Source: Marinobacter similis
GTDB taxonomy: Bacteria > Pseudomonadota > Gammaproteobacteria > Pseudomonadales > Oleiphilaceae
Reading direction: 5' to 3'
Length of the DNA stretch: 64,000 nt
NCBI RefSeq assembly: GCF_000830985.1
Contig: NZ_CP007151.1
Coordinates: 2,046,001 to 2,110,000, forward strand
Part shown: one piece after another, positions 44,737-53,108 of the stretch
How the letters are laid out: every line of letters begins with the position of its first letter
How positions within the stretch are numbered: the first letter of the stretch is position 1
The notes under the pieces: model-generated
Seen by the model: the letters and a program-made list of their open reading frames with translations, nothing else
What the model was told of the DNA's origin: nothing
The model's database searches: none
Program-made: the position numbers and the translations under genes

Positions 44737-45342
44737 GTGCTGGAAAGTTATCTGACAGGTTTGGTGGTTTGTGGTGGCATCATCGTGGCCATTGGTGCCC
44801 AGAATGCCTACATTCTTGGCCAGGCAATTCGCCGTGAGCACCATTGGTGGTCGGCCGGGTTGTGCATGCTCGCCGACATCAGCCTGTTTACCCTCGGCAT
44901 GTTTGGTGTCAGCGCCGCGCTGATGGCGATGCCCGAAGCCCTGCAGATTCTGCGCTGGCTCGGCGTTGTTTTCCTTGGCTGGCTGGCGATTCAGGCTTTC
45001 TACCGGGCAAGCCGGGGGCGGGTGGCCCTGGAAGTCGGTGAAATCAAGCGGCGCAGCCTGAAAGGGGTGTTGTTTACTACCCTGGCTGTCACTCTGCTGA
45101 ACCCTCAAGTGTATCTCGATACCCTGTTGCTGATTCCCGCCATTGGCGCCCAGCAGGAAAATGCCACTACCTTTGTCGCCGGCGCCAGCAGCGCTTCCGT
45201 CATGTGGTTTGGTTTGATTGCCTGGGGCGGCTCTGCGTTGGCGCCGGTACTGTCGCGACCGTTGGCCTGGCGAATCATTGACGGTTTTATCGGTTTGATG
45301 ATGGCAGGCATCGCCCTGCAGCTGGCCTTCGGCGGATTGTAA
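44737..45342 (+). CDS. argO: LysE/ArgO family amino acid exporter (201 aa)
   Basis: Six-helix inner-membrane exporter, likely for arginine or other basic amino acids. Motifs: LTGLVVCGGIIVAIGAQNAYILGQAIRREHHW (GAQNA..L.QG type), TLLNPQVYLDTLLLIPAIG (the NP motif) and GSALAPVLSRP. A GTG start at 44737 is preferred; it follows CTGGAGTTGTGCT. The longer frame from 44683 has no ribosome-binding site. Divergent from argP. Substrate assigned by the ArgP pairing. Confidence 0.88.
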   Translation: MLESYLTGLVVCGGIIVAIGAQNAYILGQAIRREHHWWSAGLCMLADISLFTLGMFGVSAALMAMPEALQILRWLGVVFLGWLAIQAFYRASRGRVALEVGEIKRRSLKGVLFTTLAVTLLNPQVYLDTLLLIPAIGAQQENATTFVAGASSASVMWFGLIAWGGSALAPVLSRPLAWRIIDGFIGLMMAGIALQLAFGGL

Positions 45343-45461
45343 CGACCGGCTGCCGACCACGCTGAAGACCAATCGACCGTATGGAATTCTGTTGCATGCG
45401 CCCGTGTCCTTGGAGAAGATAGCCTGCTACGTAAAACTGAACACTCTGCAGGGGCACATTT

Positions 45462-45932
45462 ATGAACAGAAAAATCCGCCAGTGGTTCGCCAGCGCAAGC
45501 GCTTTGCGCGGAATGCTCTCAACCTTTGCCCCTTACCTGGGCGCTGGCATCAAGGTCACCAAAGTTGCAGAGGATTTCAGCGCGGCCACGGTGGAGCTGC
45601 GTCAGCACTGGTACAACACCAACTACGTGGGCACGCACTTCGGCGGTTCGCTCTACAGCATGGTTGATCCCCACTACATGCTATTGCTCATGCGTCGGCT
45701 CGGCACGGGCTATATCGTGTGGGACAAGTCAGCGAGTATCGATTTCATCCGGCCGGGCAAGGGCACCGTCCGCGCCCATTTTGAGCTCACCGACGAGCGG
45801 GTTGAAGAGATCCGAAGAATGACTGCTGAGGGCGACAAGTACCTCCCGGAGTGGGACATCGACATCCTCGATGAAAGCGGAGAGCTGGTCGCTCGGGTGC
45901 ACAAGGTGCTGTACGTGCGCAAGAAGCGGTAG
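45462..45932 (+). CDS. DUF4442 hotdog-fold thioesterase-like protein (156 aa)
   Basis: Matches the DUF4442 pattern: WYNTNYVGTHFGGSLYSMVDPHYMLLLMRRLG, YIVWDKSASIDFIRPGKG and VHKVLYVRKKR at the end. Hotdog-fold proteins often hydrolyse acyl-CoA; activity here is unproven. The start at 45462 is backed by GGGGCACATTT only weakly. Stands alone; no operon evident. Confidence 0.85.
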   Translation: MNRKIRQWFASASALRGMLSTFAPYLGAGIKVTKVAEDFSAATVELRQHWYNTNYVGTHFGGSLYSMVDPHYMLLLMRRLGTGYIVWDKSASIDFIRPGKGTVRAHFELTDERVEEIRRMTAEGDKYLPEWDIDILDESGELVARVHKVLYVRKKR

Positions 45933-45987
45933 TGACGAAGCCGCAGTAAAAAAAAATAACTGTGTAGAAACCCAGTGCTTGTGGGCT

Positions 45988-46491
45988 TCAGTCGAACCGA
46001 CGGGCCTGGGTAAACCGGTCTTTCCAGTAATAGCCGTTGAGTTCTGACAGCGTCACGCCGATAGACGTTGACGCGTGCATGAAGTGATTGCCACCCATAT
46101 AGATGCCCGCGTGCTGCTCCTTGCCACCAATACGGAAGAACACCAGGTCGCCCGGTTGAATCTCGCTGGGAGGAACCACCTCGCCATGTCGAAGCATCTG
46201 TGAGGTTGTTCGCGGCAGTTGCTGGTCCAGCCCTTCCCGAAAAGCCGTGGTGATAAACCCGGAACAATCGAAACCCTCGGCGGAGGTGCCGCCGTACTCG
46301 TAGGGTACACCCACATAGCGTTCATAGACCTGCCACAGCTTGTCAGTCTTGTCGGACGCTGCTCCTCGGGCCTCAACCGGAATTGGCCAGGTATCGGCGG
46401 GCTCGGTGCGCAGATTCTGGTTGCTGGCACAGCCGCCCAGCACGAATGCCAGTACCAGCAGAATGAGGGATTGTCTGAGCTTGAGGGGCAT
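45988..46491 (-). CDS. NlpC/P60 (C40) family lipoprotein (167 aa)
   Basis: Cell-wall peptidase. Lipoprotein signal with VLGGCASN, then the NlpC/P60 domain: YVGVPYEYGGTSAEGFDCSGFI (catalytic Cys in FDCSGF), PGDLVFFRIGGKEQHAGIYMG (catalytic His) and HASTSIGV. Such enzymes (Spr/MepS type) cut peptide cross-links in peptidoglycan; it would face the periplasm from the outer membrane. Length is typical of Spr. Confidence 0.92.
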   Translation of the reverse strand: MPLKLRQSLILLVLAFVLGGCASNQNLRTEPADTWPIPVEARGAASDKTDKLWQVYERYVGVPYEYGGTSAEGFDCSGFITTAFREGLDQQLPRTTSQMLRHGEVVPPSEIQPGDLVFFRIGGKEQHAGIYMGGNHFMHASTSIGVTLSELNGYYWKDRFTQARRFD

Positions 46492-46565
46492 TCACTGACT
46501 CCGGGCAATTGAACCTGGCCCAACCTTATTACTGAAAGCGCCGGATGTCAGGTTACGGTTAATTC

Positions 46566-46946
46566 TTAATGTGTTGATTTACTCGGAGACTTGCCGGGCA
46601 GGTGTGCACCGGCGGTTTTTTCGAGGATGCGGTCGGCGTCCAGCGTTGCGATCGGCACACGGGTATCCCGGGGGATGTCACCGCTCAGTTGCAGAGCCAG
46701 ATAGCGCATGGCGCACACCCGCAGGAACGAGGTGAAATTGCCAAGATCGTGCCCGGCATCGATGGATTCGTGGTAGAGCCGGGTAATCATCTGGGGCAGG
46801 TTCATACCGTCCCGCTCGGCCAGCTCCCCGAGCACGTTCCAGAAGGTATTTTCCATCCGCACGCTGGTTACCATGCCATCAATGCGCAGCGAGTGGGTTT
46901 TGCTAACCCACAGCTCAGGGTCGGCGTTGACGAACAGTTTGCACAT
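46566..46946 (-). CDS. Ribbon-helix-helix domain protein (126 aa)
   Basis: The sequence SLRIDGMVTSVRMENTFWNVLGELAERDGMNLPQMITRLYHES carries the RHH pattern (beta strand SVRMENTFW then two helices). This is the RHH_4/COG4321 group, which can bind DNA; members are usually of unknown target. The ATG at 46946 follows ACAGGAGGTCCACC; the frame to 46979 is less likely. Confidence 0.82.
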   Translation of the reverse strand: MCKLFVNADPELWVSKTHSLRIDGMVTSVRMENTFWNVLGELAERDGMNLPQMITRLYHESIDAGHDLGNFTSFLRVCAMRYLALQLSGDIPRDTRVPIATLDADRILEKTAGAHLPGKSPSKSTH

Positions 46947-46978
46947 GGTGGACCTCCTGTCTAGGTCTGGCAAAGGCA

Positions 46979-47003
46979 AGGCCGGGCTGTTGCCCGGCCT
47001 TTA
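46979..47003 (-). terminator. Rho-independent terminator between DJ-1-like and RHH genes
   Basis: GGCCGGGC-TGTT-GCCCGGCC: an 8 bp GC stem directly after the DJ-1-like stop, with TTTA on the plus strand and only a short T-run (CTTGCC) on the minus strand. It probably ends transcription of the DJ-1-like gene; the T-tract is weak in that direction. Confidence 0.6.
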
Positions 47004-47009
47004 GCCGGC

Positions 47010-47579
47010 TTACTTTTCCAACAGCTTGAAGAACTGGGCCAGCCAGGCCGGATGGGCTGGCCATGCCGGCGCTGTCACCAGATTAGCATCGGTCACGGCC
47101 TGATCAACCTCAATGCTGGCGAAGCTACCACCGGCCAGTTCCACTTCTGGCTGGCAGGCGGGGTAGGCGGAGCATTTACGACCTTCGAGCACGCCAGCGG
47201 CGGCCAGCAGCTGGGCGCCGTGGCAGATGGCGGCGACCGGCTTTTCAGTTTCGAAGAAATGCCTAACCAGATTCTGGACATCCTTGTTCAGGCGCAGGTA
47301 TTCCGGTGCCCGGCCGCCCGGAACCACCAGGGCGTCGTAGTCCGCCGGGTTCAGGCCGTCAAAATCGGCGTTCAGGGCAAAACGGTGACCCGGTTTCTCG
47401 GTGTAGGTCTGGTCGCCTTCGAAATCGTGGATGGCGGTCGCCACGTTGTCACCGGCTTTCTTGTCCGGGCATACCGCATGAACGGTGTGGCCGACAGCCT
47501 GCAGCGCTTGAAAGGGCACCATGGTTTCGTAGTCTTCGGTGAAGTCACCGGTAATCATCAGAATCTTTTTCCCGCTCAT
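47010..47579 (-). CDS. DJ-1/PfpI family protein (189 aa)
   Basis: Intracellular glutamine amidotransferase-fold protein. The nucleophile motif is [10 protein letters not shown] (Cys-His), with [19 protein letters not shown] and a start [28 protein letters not shown]. This is the C-H-x PfpI-like subgroup that includes stress proteins, glyoxalase III or peptidase-like members. The start at 47579 follows CAAGGAGAGAAAC. The particular activity is not predictable. Confidence 0.9.
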   Translation of the reverse strand: MSGKKILMITGDFTEDYETMVPFQALQAVGHTVHAVCPDKKAGDNVATAIHDFEGDQTYTEKPGHRFALNADFDGLNPADYDALVVPGGRAPEYLRLNKDVQNLVRHFFETEKPVAAICHGAQLLAAAGVLEGRKCSAYPACQPEVELAGGSFASIEVDQAVTDANLVTAPAWPAHPAWLAQFFKLLEK

Positions 47580-47692
47580 GTTTCTCTCCTTGTGGTTGTT
47601 CGTCAGAGCAGCCGGCAAAGCCTCGGGCGCGGCTCGGAAAACCATAGCAGCGCCTCTGGAGCAGCGGGTATTAGCGGGATACTACAGGTGAG

Positions 47693-48360
47693 TCAGGCGC
47701 GCTTGATCAGGTCTGGTGAGTCGTGGCGTGCATTGTTGACCGCCGTGGATACCCTTAATTCTTCCAGTTGTTCCGTGGGCAGGCGGCGGGTCACAGAGCG
47801 GATGCTGTCACGATCGGTGCGGCTGGGGTCCAGCCATTCCTGCAGGCAGCTGGGGTCGAGCACGACTGGCTGACGATCGTGAATGTGCTTGAGTGTCTCG
47901 CTCGCCGGCTCGGTGATGATGGCGCAGGCGCTGGTGTTATCGCCCTCTTTCGGGGTCCAGATGCCGGCAAAGAAAATAGCCGGGTTCTGTTTCGGGTTGG
48001 CCGGAGTGATGTAGTGAGGTTCCTTACCAGATGGGGTCTGGCGCCACTCGTACCAGCCGTTGGCCGGAATCAGACAGCGGTGGTGGGCAAAAGCGTCACG
48101 GAAGTAGCTGGAAGTGGCCACGCTTTCGGCGCGGGCGTTGATCGGGGTGGGGGCCTTGTCGCCGGCCCAAACCGGGCGGAAGCCCCAGTCGGAGTGGGTC
48201 AGCAGGAGCGGGCCGTTCATGGTCGCGCGGATCATGCGATGCCGACGCCCGGCGGGATGTTATAGCCGGGTTCAAAGTGGCCATCGATCTCCAGGCCGTC
48301 CGGGAAGAAGTCGTTGATCAGTGTTTCCGGAGGCGTGTAATAGGTGAATCGTCCGCACAT
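47693..48360 (-). CDS. yedK: SOS response-associated peptidase (SRAP, YedK/HMCES), frameshift near 48236
   Basis: Protein that binds abasic sites in single-stranded DNA through its N-terminal cysteine. The first frame from ATG 48360 reads MCGRFTYYTPPETL (Cys-2). The second frame, from IRATMNGPLLLTHSDWGFRP, contains PINARAESV, the family motif CLIPANGWYEWRQ, PHYI and DRQPVVLDPS. They join with one missing base between GVGI and MIRA at about 48236. Repaired length is 222 aa, as in YedK. Earlier part of the frame would otherwise be lost. Confidence 0.88.
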
Positions 48361-48432
48361 ATCGGAATTACCCTGTTTCGAGGCCAGTTAAAGGGCGGCG
48401 CCTTCTGACCCCGGATTTGTTATCCTTGGGCC

Positions 48433-48845
48433 ATGCTGAAACTGTCTAATGCTGTTGAAATTGCTGACTGGGAGCTTGATATCACCCAGATCCGTGCCCA
48501 GGGGGCCGGCGGCCAGAACGTGAATAAAGTGGCCTCTGCCGTTCACCTGCGGTTTGATATTCTGCACTCCAGCCTGCCGCCGTTCTACAAGGAACGGCTG
48601 ATGTCGCTGAACGACCAGCGCATCAGCAAGGACGGCATCCTCATAATCAAAGCACAGTCCTTCCGAACTCTCGAGCTGAACAAGGAAGACGCGCTGAAGA
48701 GGTTGAAAGACTCATCCTCGAGGCGGTAAAACCGGTAAAGGCTCGTCGTCCTACCAAGCCGTCCCGCTCGGCACAGCGCAAACGGGTTGACCGCAAAACC
48801 CAGAAAGGTAAAACCAAGTCCCTGCGCGGCAAAGTTCAGGTCTAA
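48433..48845 (+). CDS. arfB: Alternative ribosome-rescue factor B, peptidyl-tRNA hydrolase (ArfB/YaeJ), frameshift near 48705
   Basis: Rescues ribosomes stalled without a stop codon. The catalytic loop is RAQGAGGQNVNKVASAVHLRFD with the GGQ motif, and the C-terminal tail is strongly basic (RRPTKPSRSAQRKRVDRKTQK) as needed to enter the mRNA channel. The frame breaks at KRLK; adding one G (TTGGAAAG) gives LKRLERLILEAVKPVKARR and continues to TAA at 48845. Repaired length is 137 aa, the normal ArfB size. Without the repair the tail would be missing. Confidence 0.9.
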
Positions 48846-49912
48846 GCGGTCTGGGCCGGTGACCGACCGGCTTCTACTTTCTGCAGGAATTCCCCGATGT
48901 CCTCAAAGGCGTCGTCCGCTTCCGGCAGTAATGACACAAAAATGTGCCAGACATGCACCATGCCCGGCCAGGTATGCAGCTCCACTGGCGAGCCCTCAGC
49001 CTGGGCCTTGGCGGTATAGCGTCGGGCATTGTCCAGCAGCATCTCGCTGTCGCTGGCGTGAATAAGTATGGGCGGCAGGTTGCGCAGATCCCCCCGCACC
49101 GGGGACGCCACGGCGCTGGCCGGAGACACACGGAATGCGGCCAGGGTGGCCCACCAGATTACCGGCAAGGGAATCCGAGACAGCCCCCCGAAGGCCGGCC
49201 CCAGCAGTGGGTCAGTGCTAATGTTGTCACGATTGCTGGGCGCGGTAAGGGTCAGGTCGGTCGACGGCGACAGCGCCACTCCCGCATCGGCCTGGGGCAG
49301 TCCATTGTCGCGAATCCAGGCCAGCAAACCGAGGGTATGACTTCCGCCCGCGGAATCCCCGGCCACCACCATGAATGAAGCATCTCCGGGGCCGTCCGGT
49401 CCATGCTTCAGCAGCCAGGTGTAGGCTTTCCGGCAATCGCGCACGCCATCCATATAGCGGTTTTCTGGCATCAACCGATAATCCACCGCGAACACGGCTG
49501 CGTTGGCCAGGTGAGATAAACGGTCGGTAATACCCCGGTGGCTTTTCGGGCTACCCGCTGCCCAGGCGCCGCCATGGATGTACAGGATCCGGCGACGAGG
49601 ATCGGCGCCGGGTGCGATCACCCATTCGCCCCTGGGTTCGTCATTGGCCCGGAATTCGGCCTGCAGGTCCAGGCCCTCACTGAGCCCATCCATGTGTTTG
49701 CGCAAGGCCGCCAGGCGGGCCTTGCCTCGAAGTCCCCGGGAACTTTGTCCAAGTTCGCGGATCCTGCCAAGGACCTCATGGTGGGCATCGCTTGGGGAGC
49801 CCTCCCGAATCGGGTGATCGTGCTGGTCGAGGTGCGACAGGTCTTCAACCCTGAACAGAATCAGGGTAGTGATGATAAAGAGAGCAATGATGGCCAGGAA
49901 AAACCAGAGCAT
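48842..49912 (-). CDS. Alpha/beta hydrolase, hormone-sensitive-lipase-like esterase with N-terminal anchor (356 aa)
   Basis: N-terminal TM anchor (MLWFFLAIIALFIITTLILF), then the HSL-family oxyanion motif ILYIHGGAWAAGS, the nucleophile GDSAGGSH, an Asp in LPPILIHASDSEML and a His in MVHVWHIF. Carboxylesterase or lipase of unknown substrate, probably membrane-bound. Stop overlaps the arfB end by 4 bases. Confidence 0.9.
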   Translation of the reverse strand: MLWFFLAIIALFIITTLILFRVEDLSHLDQHDHPIREGSPSDAHHEVLGRIRELGQSSRGLRGKARLAALRKHMDGLSEGLDLQAEFRANDEPRGEWVIAPGADPRRRILYIHGGAWAAGSPKSHRGITDRLSHLANAAVFAVDYRLMPENRYMDGVRDCRKAYTWLLKHGPDGPGDASFMVVAGDSAGGSHTLGLLAWIRDNGLPQADAGVALSPSTDLTLTAPSNRDNISTDPLLGPAFGGLSRIPLPVIWWATLAAFRVSPASAVASPVRGDLRNLPPILIHASDSEMLLDNARRYTAKAQAEGSPVELHTWPGMVHVWHIFVSLLPEADDAFEDIGEFLQKVEAGRSPAQTA

Positions 49913-50020
49913 GGGCGGTCCGTCTCAGATTGGCCCCGGGCGTGGGGGCGAACTATCCTTCAAATAATACCCGCTGTTCAGGCGGGTGCTGCCCTCAAAG
50001 ATCACAGAAGGAGTAGGGCG

Positions 50021-50338
50021 ATGCAAATAGCTTACCGGGCCAGAGACATCACCGAAGCCCATATTGTTGCTGGATACCTCAATGCCAACGGTATTGAGGC
50101 TCATGTGGGCGGACATTACCTGCAGGGAGCCATGGGCGAAATCGGCGCCGCCGGCTTCAGCAATGTTCATGTCGATGACGATGACCTGTATCGCGCCCGG
50201 GAACTGGTGCGGGAATACGAATCGGGCGGGCGTGCCGCCGTGGCGTCCGATGATGATGACGACAAACCGGATTTCTACGCCCGCTGGTTTCTGCTGGCGC
50301 TCGCCATCGTTGCAGTTGTTCTGATCAACGCCTACTGA
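50021..50338 (+). CDS. DUF2007-type small protein with C-terminal membrane anchor (105 aa)
   Basis: DUF2007 (putative prokaryotic signal-transducing) domain: MQIAYRARDITEAHIVAGYLNANGIEAHVGG, with VHVDDDDLYRARELVREYE. A stretch of Asp follows, then a hydrophobic tail (FLLALAIVAVVLINAY) that may anchor it. The start at 50021 follows AAGGAGTAGGGCG. Function unknown. Confidence 0.85.
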   Translation: MQIAYRARDITEAHIVAGYLNANGIEAHVGGHYLQGAMGEIGAAGFSNVHVDDDDLYRARELVREYESGGRAAVASDDDDDKPDFYARWFLLALAIVAVVLINAY

Positions 50339-50426
50339 TCTCGCCCTGTCTTTGATGCATCACTGATCGGTCGCGCCCTTGCGGCCGTAGTTTCTTCGAC
50401 ACGTTCATCACAAGGAGAAAAGGTTT

Positions 50427-51119
50427 ATGGCCAATCAGCCAGTTATGCTTATTACAGGCGCATCCTCGGGCATCGGTGCCGCCACGGCACGGGCAGCTGC
50501 CGAGCAGGGTTATCGGCTGGTGCTGGCGGCGCGGTCTGAAGCCAAACTCAGTTCACTGGCCGAGGAATTGGGCGGCGCCGATCAGGTGCTGACGGTCCAG
50601 TGCGATGTTCAGGACAGCGACGATCAAAAAGCCATGGTGGATGCAGCGCTGGCCAAGTTCGGCCAGATTGATGCGGTGTTCGCCAATGCCGGTCGCGGTG
50701 GTGAGCCCGGTGGCTTCAGCAAGGCTGATCCCGAGGTTTGGAAGGACATGATCCTGACCAACATCTATGGCGTGGGCCTCACCCTGCAGCATTGCCTCCC
50801 GGCGCTCCGGGAAAGCAAGGGCCAGCTGCTGCTGACCGGTTCGGCCGCCGGTCGGGTGACCATCCCCGGCTCCATGTACAGTGCCACCAAGTGGGCAGTA
50901 TCAGCGATTGGCTATGGTGTACGAGAAGAACTTCGCGGCTCTGGCATCCGAGTTACGCTCATTGAACCCGGCATGGTCGATACACCGTTTTTCGACGAGC
51001 AACCGGAACATGCCCTGAAGCCTGAAGATGTGGCCAGCGCGGTCATGTACGCGGTCTCTCAGCCGGCCCATGTGGATGTGAACGAAATTCTGGTGCGGCC
51101 GACTCCGGCTGAGAAATAA
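50427..51119 (+). CDS. SDR family oxidoreductase (230 aa)
   Basis: Intact classical SDR, with cofactor motif ITGASSGIGAATARAAAE, ANAGRGGEPG, catalytic Ser in LTGSAAGRVT and YSATK. The C-terminus contains VNEILVRPTPAEK, typical of the YdfG/NADP-dependent 3-hydroxy acid dehydrogenase-like clade. Substrate unknown. The start follows AAGGAGAAAAGGTTT. Confidence 0.92.
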   Translation: MANQPVMLITGASSGIGAATARAAAEQGYRLVLAARSEAKLSSLAEELGGADQVLTVQCDVQDSDDQKAMVDAALAKFGQIDAVFANAGRGGEPGGFSKADPEVWKDMILTNIYGVGLTLQHCLPALRESKGQLLLTGSAAGRVTIPGSMYSATKWAVSAIGYGVREELRGSGIRVTLIEPGMVDTPFFDEQPEHALKPEDVASAVMYAVSQPAHVDVNEILVRPTPAEK

Positions 51120-51150
51120 CCGCTCGCCAGATTCCGCACGAACTGAAAAG

Positions 51151-51230
51151 CCAGCTCAACGGCTGGATGCAACATCTGTATCATCATCTGAATTCCGGCA
51201 AGGCCTGAGAGTCTGATCTCAGGTTGCATC
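51151..51230. other. Intergenic hairpins with an outer inverted repeat before ohr
   Basis: Two hairpins: CCAGC-TCAACG-GCTGG (51151-51166) and CCTGAGA-GTCTGA-TCTCAGG (51204-51223). An outer inverted pair GATGCAAC (51166-51173) and GTTGCATC (51223-51230) flanks the second. There is no T run, so these are not ordinary terminators. They could be an OhrR-type operator or a processed leader; neither is shown. Confidence 0.3.
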
Positions 51231-51255
51231 ATCAACGAAGAGCAAGGAGAGTGTA

Positions 51256-51684
51256 ATGTCCATTGAACAAGTAGTGTATCGCGCCTCAGCAGAAGCCACA
51301 GGTGGTCGGGATGGCCGCGCCATCTCCTCCGACGGCGTACTGGATGTGGAACTGACCACCCCGAAAGAGCTGGGCGGAGCTGGTGGCAAGGGCACTAACC
51401 CGGAGCAGCTGTTCGCCGCAGGTTATTCCGCCTGCTTTATCGGTGCCATGAAGTTTGTCGCCGGTCGCGACGACCTGGCGATGCCGGAAGATGCCTCCAT
51501 CGAAGGCGTGGTAGGCATTGGCCAGATTCCCGGCGGCTTTGGTGTTGAAGTTGAGCTTCGCATCAGCCTGCCCGGCATGGATGACGCCCAGGCCAAGCAG
51601 CTAATTGATGAAGCCCACAAGGTATGCCCGTACTCCAACGCTACCCGTGGCAACATCGACGTTACCCTCAAGCGCGTCGACTAA
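51256..51684 (+). CDS. ohr: Organic hydroperoxide resistance protein (Ohr/OsmC family, 142 aa)
   Basis: Thiol peroxidase that removes organic hydroperoxides. Both redox cysteines lie in the expected contexts: [14 protein letters not shown] (first Cys) and [15 protein letters not shown] (second Cys). [14 protein letters not shown] is the Ohr hallmark. Length matches Ohr. The start follows CAAGGAGAGTGTA. The intergenic hairpins upstream may be regulatory. No ohrR gene is seen beside it. Confidence 0.95.
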   Translation: MSIEQVVYRASAEATGGRDGRAISSDGVLDVELTTPKELGGAGGKGTNPEQLFAAGYSACFIGAMKFVAGRDDLAMPEDASIEGVVGIGQIPGGFGVEVELRISLPGMDDAQAKQLIDEAHKVCPYSNATRGNIDVTLKRVD

Positions 51685-51744
51685 ACTGAATGAGCGCTTG
51701 CGGCTGCCGGGAAACCCTGGCAGCTGTGGTTTCAGGAGACCACC

Positions 51745-52502
51745 ATGAACCAATCTGACCAGGTCGCGCTGGTGACCGGTGGCGCAAAAGGCATAGGCCG
51801 TGGCATCGTTCAGTACCTGGCGCAGCAAGGCTGGCGTGTGGTGTTCTGCGACACCGACACCCAGGTTGGTGAGGAACTGGCCCAGGCCGGTTCCGGCCAG
51901 CTGAAGTTCGTCCCAACCGATGTTGCCCGGGAACCCGATGTTGAACGCCTGCTGCAGGCAACCCTGGAGTGGGGTGGCCGGCTGGACGCCGTCATCAACA
52001 ACGCCGGGATTGCGAATCCGGAGACCGGGCCCATTGAGAACCTGAGCCTGGAAGACTGGCAGCGCCGCCTCGACGTAAACCTGACCGGCCCCTTTCTGGT
52101 CACCAAACACGCCGTACCCCATCTCAAAAAAAGCCGCGGTGCCATCGTCAACATGGCCTCGACCCGCGCCCTGCAATCCGAACCGGACACCGAAGCCTAC
52201 GCCGCCACTAAAGGGGGATTGTCGCGCTGACCCATGCGCTGGCCGTCAGTCTTGGCCCGGAAATCCGGGTGAATTGCGTCAGCCCGGGCTGGATCGACAC
52301 CCGCGCCCATCAGGGCAGCTCCGAGGGCGTGCCACCGCTGACCCAGGATGACCACAGCCAGCACCCGGCCGGGCGCGTCGGGGTGCCCAATGACATCGCC
52401 GCACTCGTGGACTACCTGATCTCGCCTAAAGCCGGCTTCATTACAGGGCAGAACTTTGTGGCCGACGGGGGCATGGTTCGCAAAATGATCTACGAGGATT
52501 AG
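51745..52502 (+). CDS. SDR family oxidoreductase, frameshift near 52215
   Basis: SDR with [29 protein letters not shown] and [22 protein letters not shown]. At a run of five G's (52213-52217) the frame slips; a sixth G restores [21 protein letters not shown] and continues through [13 protein letters not shown] to the end at 52502. Repaired length is 252 aa, typical. The homopolymer context makes sequencing error almost certain. Confidence 0.88.
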
Positions 52503-52507
52503 TACAC

Positions 52508-53050
52508 ATGCAGCGTCTGTTCTTTGCCCTGGAGATGCCAGAGCCGGTCCGGGAGAAATTGCTGCGCATCAAGGCGCCGGTGGCCGGGGCCCGATGGCAG
52601 AGTGATGCGCAACTGCACCTGACGCTGCTGTTCCTTGGCAATGTGCCGCCAGAGACGGTGCCAGACATCAGTCTGGCCCTGCGGGAACTGTCATTGCGGC
52701 AGTTCGATCTACACGTATGCGGGCTGGGTTGCTTTGGCCAGCCGGACACTCCCCGTAACCTCTGGGCGGGCGTCTCTCCCGAAGCGCCTTTGATAGCTCT
52801 GCAAGCAGCACTTAAAGAACGCCTGAACCATCTCGGGTTCTCGTTCGAGAAGCGCCCGTTCAGGCCTCACATAACTCTGGCACGTTTTAAAAAACAGCCA
52901 GGCTCAGTACAGTGGCTGCTCACCGAACATGGTCAGGACGATTTTGGCGTTGTACCGGTCCGGGACTTTGTCCTTCTGCAAAGCACCCAGGGATCCAGGG
53001 GCTCCGATTACACCGTGCTCGAGCGTTTCCCCCTCATCGAATCTCCTTGA
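52508..53050 (+). CDS. thpR: RNA 2',3'-cyclic phosphodiesterase (ThpR/LigT, 180 aa)
   Basis: 2H phosphoesterase, with both catalytic HxTx motifs: LHLTLLFLG near residue 37 and RPHITLARFKK near 120. Start MQRLFFALEMPEPVREKL is the family pattern. It opens 2',3'-cyclic phosphates on RNA. It begins 6 bases after the SDR stop, so it may be co-transcribed. Confidence 0.93.
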   Translation: MQRLFFALEMPEPVREKLLRIKAPVAGARWQSDAQLHLTLLFLGNVPPETVPDISLALRELSLRQFDLHVCGLGCFGQPDTPRNLWAGVSPEAPLIALQAALKERLNHLGFSFEKRPFRPHITLARFKKQPGSVQWLLTEHGQDDFGVVPVRDFVLLQSTQGSRGSDYTVLERFPLIESP

Positions 53051-53108
53051 CGAAACTGGCTTGCCTCACCAAAGATGAAGGTACTTCTGCGCCTTCTTTG
53101 AGGTGTTT

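Noticed and set aside
51127..51208. Short open stretch ending in a helical-looking tail before ohr, first taken for a gene remnant
   Set aside because: Only about 26 codons with no start codon at its head and no family match; not enough to call a pseudogene.
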